A program made the translations under genes and the position numbers. The notes beneath the pieces are model-generated. The model saw only the letters and a program-made list of their open reading frames with translations. It did not search any database and was not told where the DNA came from. Positions 60,613-64,000 of a stretch of 64,000 bases of DNA are shown here, piece by piece. The DNA is from JACMLX01 sp040384325 (GTDB taxonomy: Bacteria; Gemmatimonadota; Gemmatimonadetes; Gemmatimonadales; Gemmatimonadaceae). Location: the NCBI GenBank assembly GCA_040384325.1, contig JAZKJL010000005.1, positions 496,001 through 560,000 of the forward strand. The letters are read 5' to 3'. How positions within the stretch are numbered: the first letter of the stretch is position 1; the number at the start of each line of letters is the position of its first letter.

Positions 60613-60624
60613 ATGCAAGGATGC
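60613..60624 (+). promoter_or_regulatory. CsrA-type site over the csrA start codon
   Basis: ATGCAAGGATGC (60613-60624) agrees with the published SELEX consensus RUACARGGAUGU at 10 of 12 positions and spans the region from just before to just after the csrA start ATG (60621-60623). Suggests autoregulation of csrA by CsrA. Confidence 0.6.
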
Positions 60625-60872
60625 TGATCCTGAGCAGGAAGGCCGGTGACGCGATCGTCATCGATGGTGGAATCCGGATCGTGGTCGTGCAGTGTGATCG
60701 CGGTGGCGTGCGCATCGGCATCGAGGCGCCGGCCGACACGACGATCCTGCGCGCCGAGCTGGTGGACCAGGTCGCGGCACAGAATGCCCGCGCCAGTGTG
60801 AGCAGCAGGGCGGTGACGTCCGATCAGGTCAGGGACGGCCTGCTCGCGCCTCGCGGCGCGCGGCAGTCGTAG
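60621..60872 (+). CDS. csrA: CsrA translational regulator
   Basis: 83 residues. The first 50 residues (MLILSRKAGDAIVIDGGIRI, VRIGIEAPADTTILRAEL) are a clear CsrA fold with the RNA-binding residues in the first strand and the following loop; a short C-terminal extension follows. CsrA binds GGA motifs in mRNA leaders. It is encoded 72 bp after flgK, and FliW is encoded at 15256, so a flagellin feedback circuit is likely. Confidence 0.97.
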   Translation: MLILSRKAGDAIVIDGGIRIVVVQCDRGGVRIGIEAPADTTILRAELVDQVAAQNARASVSSRAVTSDQVRDGLLAPRGARQS

Positions 60873-60896
60873 CGCCGCCCGCGCCGCCCGCGCAGC

Positions 60897-61910
60897 TCAG
60901 GAGTTGGCAGCTCGCGCGCGACGCGCACCCAGCGCGTCGTGACGCACTGCTTCAACCAGCTTCAGCACGGCCAAGCCGTCTTCACCCGTCACGCACGGCG
61001 TCCGGCCATCCATCACGCGCTCGAGGAAGTGCCGCCACTGCGCGTCGTAGGTGGCGTCTCGCGATGGCTGTGACCTGAACAGCGTGTTCCAGCCCTCAGC
61101 CGCGGCGGGAAAGTGACGGATCGTGCCTGTGATCGCGTCCCATTCCAGCGTTCCGAGAGCACCGATCACGGTGCACCGTCGTGTGCGGTCGTGCCGCACG
61201 AAGTCGATCGCCAGGGAGGCCGTCACCGCCTGACCCAGCGGGCCGGGGGCGAACTGCATCGCCAGCAGGGCACAGTCCTCGACGTCGAGGTTCGGCATGC
61301 CGTCGAAGCCGATGATGCTGCGGAGTTCGCGCACGTCTCCGAAGATCCAGCGGAGGTAGTCCAGTTCGTGACTCAGCTCGAGCAACACACCGCCGCCGAG
61401 AGCCGCATTCGCGCTCACGCCCCGTCGCCAATCGGTATTCGGACGCCAGCTCGCGAGGTGCTGGCCGGCCTCCGCGCGCACACTGATCACCCGCCCGACG
61501 AGGTTCCGTCGCAGCATGGCGTGGAACCGAATCAGTGACGGCAGGAAGCGCAGGTTGTAGCCGGTGGCGACCATGACGCCCGCCGCCCGCGCCGCGGCGA
61601 GCATCGCGCCCACGTCCTTGCTCTCGGCCGCGATGGGCTTCTCGATCAGCAGGTGCACCCCAGCCGCCGCCAGTGCACTGGCGCTGCTCATGTGTGCGGT
61701 GGCGGGGGACGCGATGATCGCGGCATCGGGACGCCATGCCAGTGCATCGCGCAGTGACGTGGTGCAGTCGTCGATCGCCACGCCATCGGGCACCTCCGCG
61801 CCGCGATGCCGGAGCGCCATGATCTGCGCATCGGGTTGCACCGCGCGCACCACGCGGGCGTGCCGCGTTCCGATGCTGCCCAGTCCGACGATCAGGATCC
61901 GGCGTGGCAT
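60897..61910 (-). CDS. Gfo/Idh/MocA family oxidoreductase
   Basis: 337 residues from ATG 61910; an ATG at 61952 would add 14 residues. NAD(P)-binding Rossmann start (RRILIVGLGSIGTRHARVV), AAIIASPATAHM, the EKPIAAE motif with the conserved Lys-Pro, GYNLRFLP and the C-terminal dehydrogenase-like domain (GGGVLLELSHELDYLRWIFG). The family oxidises or epimerises sugars. Immediately downstream of a glycan protein on the same strand, so a sugar-nucleotide modification role is inferred. Confidence 0.9.
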   Translation of the reverse strand: MPRRILIVGLGSIGTRHARVVRAVQPDAQIMALRHRGAEVPDGVAIDDCTTSLRDALAWRPDAAIIASPATAHMSSASALAAAGVHLLIEKPIAAESKDVGAMLAAARAAGVMVATGYNLRFLPSLIRFHAMLRRNLVGRVISVRAEAGQHLASWRPNTDWRRGVSANAALGGGVLLELSHELDYLRWIFGDVRELRSIIGFDGMPNLDVEDCALLAMQFAPGPLGQAVTASLAIDFVRHDRTRRCTVIGALGTLEWDAITGTIRHFPAAAEGWNTLFRSQPSRDATYDAQWRHFLERVMDGRTPCVTGEDGLAVLKLVEAVRHDALGARRARAANS

Positions 61911-62037
61911 CGTGCCGCGACCACGGACGGCGAGCGAGTCGAATGTCGTCATGACTGGCCTGAATGCGGTGGGACGATCGTTGACGCTCGCACCGGAATC
62001 GTAGCGCAGGATGTTGACGGTGGTGACTGTCGTTCGG

Positions 62038-64000
62038 TCACGGAAGCGCAGGCTCTGCGGTGCGTGTTCTCGCGGACTCGAGAAGTCGCTCGCCGTGCCA
62101 CGACCGCTCCGCCGATGCATCCTGCCCAGCGCCCGGCACCGGATCGGGACAAACCTTGTCACCTCGCAGCAGCACGTTCACGATGCGGTCGAGCGAGGCA
62201 TCCGAGCCGGGCAGGAGCGCGTCGAGCGAGGAATATGCGATCCTCGCGGTCGAATAGGTGGGCTGCTGGACGAGCGGGAATGGAATCGTGTACCGAAAGA
62301 GGGCCAGATAGGCGAAGCGGAAGGCGGCGGTGCGTCGTGCCAGAGACGCCTCGGCGCTTTCACCGTCGCGATAGCGCGACAGCAGCGCGTCGTACGCACC
62401 GACCTCGGGCACGGCGTCGGCGAAGCCATGCCCCGACGTGAACGTGGATGCCGCCAGGAAGGACTGCAGCCCACGACAGGCCGTCTCCATCGCCACCGTG
62501 CTCACGTACGCGAGTGACGCGGTGGCCAGGTCCATCAGCGTGTAGCTGCTGATCTCGTCATCCGGCCCGAGCATCTGCACATTCGCCGGCAGTCGCGACC
62601 CGAGGGCCTGCAACCATGCGAGCTGGTCGGCGTTCCTTCCGCGCGACACCTTGCTGCCGGTGTTGGGGTGCACGCGGATCACCATGTCCACGTCCACGTT
62701 GCGCCGAGCCCACGCCACCGTCTGCTCGAGCCAGGCCTCCTGCGTCCCGAACACGCTTCGGTATTCGTGTGACGCGATGTATTCGTCCTCACTGGAGGTG
62801 AACACCACCATCAGCGGCGCACCACTGCGCAAACCGAGCCGCAGGCGCGCCTGTTCGCTGGAACCCGGGGCACCCGTGAATGCCACCCAGTTCAGCTTGC
62901 GCCCGTGCGCACGATCCGACAGCCACTGTGCCACCTGTTCGCATTCGGTGTTCGACAACGGCTCGTCACGCCACCGTGACCAGGCCTCGCGGATCGGCAC
63001 CAGAGAGTGACAGTGCGCGTTTTCTGCCAGGTACATCGTCTCCGTCCGCAGGCCGCGTTCGTGCGTCAGCGCCCGCACTCCCGCCGCCCGCGCCAGTTCG
63101 AGCGCCACACGCGTGCTGCCCTGGCGCCCGTTGAACTGCAGCAGCACATCCGGCTGCCAATCCATGATCAGCCGATGCATCGCGAAGCCGGTCAGCAACC
63201 CGCCCTCGAGATAGGCACGCATCACCCGTGCATGTTCGGCGTTCGTGATGTCCACCCGATTGGTGCGGAAGTGGCTGTGCACCGACGATACCACCCACTC
63301 TCCCAGCGTCCACTCCTTCCACTTCGCCGTCAGCAGCGACTCGGCGGGCAGCGTCGCGGCCCACTCGGCGGCCATGCTGCGCTCCACCGCCGTGACGTGA
63401 CTCGAGAGCCACTCGTGCGGGAACTTCATGTTCTGCACCTGCTGCGTCTGGCCGGCGATGCACGTCGTGCACGAGCTTTCGGTGCGGGGCAACGTCACGC
63501 CCCAGTGCAGGTCGCATTCGCGGAAGGCACCGTCGCACAGGATGTAGCGCACCTCGGCGCCACGCAGCTGAGCGCCGTGCATGATCGTCATCTCCTGCAG
63601 CGCATGCACGTTCCACTGTCCGTACGGCATCCAGCTGAGGATGCGTAGGGCGCGGCCTGCAGTACTGGCCGGCGACGCGGCAGGAGCCGCGGTCTGCACC
63701 ACCGTCACGACCGACTGCTGCAACCGCTCCCGTCGCGCCGCGCTCCACGCCGACAGCAGCAACGACAGCCCCTGCGACGTCTTACCGGCCTCGATCAGCA
63801 GCCCGCCGAGCTGGCGCGTCCCCGTGATGGCGATGCGCTGCGCGACGACCAGCGCTTGCAGTCGCTGCAACTCCTCCGCCATGCGGCCACTGGCGGATTG
63901 CTGCGCCGCCCACTGCAGGCTCTCAGCCGCTTCGAGACGTGCTGCCGTGATCAGGCCGGCGCGCAGGATCTCGTGCGTGGCATTCCACACCGCCAGCGGG
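62038..64000 (-). CDS. Surface-glycan biosynthesis-like protein, 5' end cut by window edge
   Basis: At least 650 residues; the frame is open to the right edge, so the true start is probably outside (a GTG at 63990 is the first visible start). The N-terminus is helical (TPR-like). The middle and C-terminus resemble capsule/polysaccharide transfer proteins of GT-B type: THERGLRTETMYL, VIRVHPNTGSK, STVAMETACRGLQSF and PDDEISSYTLMD. Function not assignable beyond polysaccharide-related. Neighbour of the Gfo/Idh/MocA gene. Confidence 0.6.
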   Translation of the reverse strand, partial: PLAVWNATHEILRAGLITAARLEAAESLQWAAQQSASGRMAEELQRLQALVVAQRIAITGTRQLGGLLIEAGKTSQGLSLLLSAWSAARRERLQQSVVTVVQTAAPAASPASTAGRALRILSWMPYGQWNVHALQEMTIMHGAQLRGAEVRYILCDGAFRECDLHWGVTLPRTESSCTTCIAGQTQQVQNMKFPHEWLSSHVTAVERSMAAEWAATLPAESLLTAKWKEWTLGEWVVSSVHSHFRTNRVDITNAEHARVMRAYLEGGLLTGFAMHRLIMDWQPDVLLQFNGRQGSTRVALELARAAGVRALTHERGLRTETMYLAENAHCHSLVPIREAWSRWRDEPLSNTECEQVAQWLSDRAHGRKLNWVAFTGAPGSSEQARLRLGLRSGAPLMVVFTSSEDEYIASHEYRSVFGTQEAWLEQTVAWARRNVDVDMVIRVHPNTGSKVSRGRNADQLAWLQALGSRLPANVQMLGPDDEISSYTLMDLATASLAYVSTVAMETACRGLQSFLAASTFTSGHGFADAVPEVGAYDALLSRYRDGESAEASLARRTAAFRFAYLALFRYTIPFPLVQQPTYSTARIAYSSLDALLPGSDASLDRIVNVLLRGDKVCPDPVPGAGQDASAERSWHGERLLESARTRTAEPALP

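Overview
The window is G+C-rich bacterial DNA with very tight gene packing (many ATGA and TGATG stop/start overlaps). It carries almost a complete flagellum and chemotaxis gene set. L-ring, P-ring and P-ring chaperone genes (flgH, flgI, flgA) show a diderm. The gene mix (FliW plus CsrA, FlhF without an adjacent FlhG, CheZ-type phosphatase, sigma-54 activator, propeller-containing one-protein two-component regulator, imidazolonepropionase-type amidohydrolase lipoprotein) fits a motile member of Gemmatimonadota or a related phylum. That placement is an inference; there is no rRNA or tRNA here to confirm it.

Layout. 1-5832 (minus): chemotaxis operon cheY-cheZ-cheA-cheW-cheR-cheD plus a second receiver protein cut by the left edge. 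6252-10779 (minus): flgM, a hypothetical gene, a FliT-like gene, fliS, fliD and flagellin. 10942-15214 (plus): three tandem paralogous TPR/glycosyltransferase-like genes, good candidates for flagellin glycosylation. 15256-16598 (minus): flgL-fliW. 16807-18273 (plus): a sigma-54 activator. 18274-22573: a repeat-rich spacer, then an amidohydrolase lipoprotein and an acyl-CoA dehydrogenase that interrupt the flagellar genes. 23011-34484 (plus): flgB-flgC-orf-fliE-fliF-fliG-fliH-fliI-fliJ-motE-like-fliK-flgD-flgE. 34753-40231: fliL-fliM-fliN-fliOP-fliR-flhB. 40546-45542: fliQ-orf-flhA-flhF-fliA-swrB-like. 45627-53708: a second interruption with a small membrane protein, a 1464-residue hybrid sensor/AraC regulator and a large Ig-repeat lipoprotein. 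54196-60872: flgF-flgG-flgA-flgH-flgI-flgJ-flgN-flgK and csrA. 60897-64000 (minus): a Gfo/Idh/MocA oxidoreductase and a surface-glycan biosynthesis-like protein cut by the right edge.

Regulation can be read from the sequence. Good sigma-54 sites (GG-N10-GC) precede flgB, fliL and fliQ, and a sigma-54 activator is encoded in the cluster. The fliQ unit contains fliA (sigma-28). Sigma-28 boxes precede flgM (TAAAGTTT-N11-GCCGATAC), flagellin, flgL and possibly cheY. The flagellin leader has two CANGGANG sites, one in a hairpin loop and one on the Shine-Dalgarno, and csrA has such a site over its own start codon. With fliW and csrA both present, this predicts a FliW-CsrA-flagellin homeostatic loop.

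The most unusual protein is the hook-length control protein FliK, which appears to contain an M15-type (VanY/endolysin-like) peptidoglycan peptidase domain with its zinc and catalytic motifs intact. The FlgJ here has only the rod-binding domain and no muramidase. Other oddities are a FliO-FliP fusion, an FlhB with NPIH in place of NPTH, and a FlgH with no cysteine and hence no lipobox.
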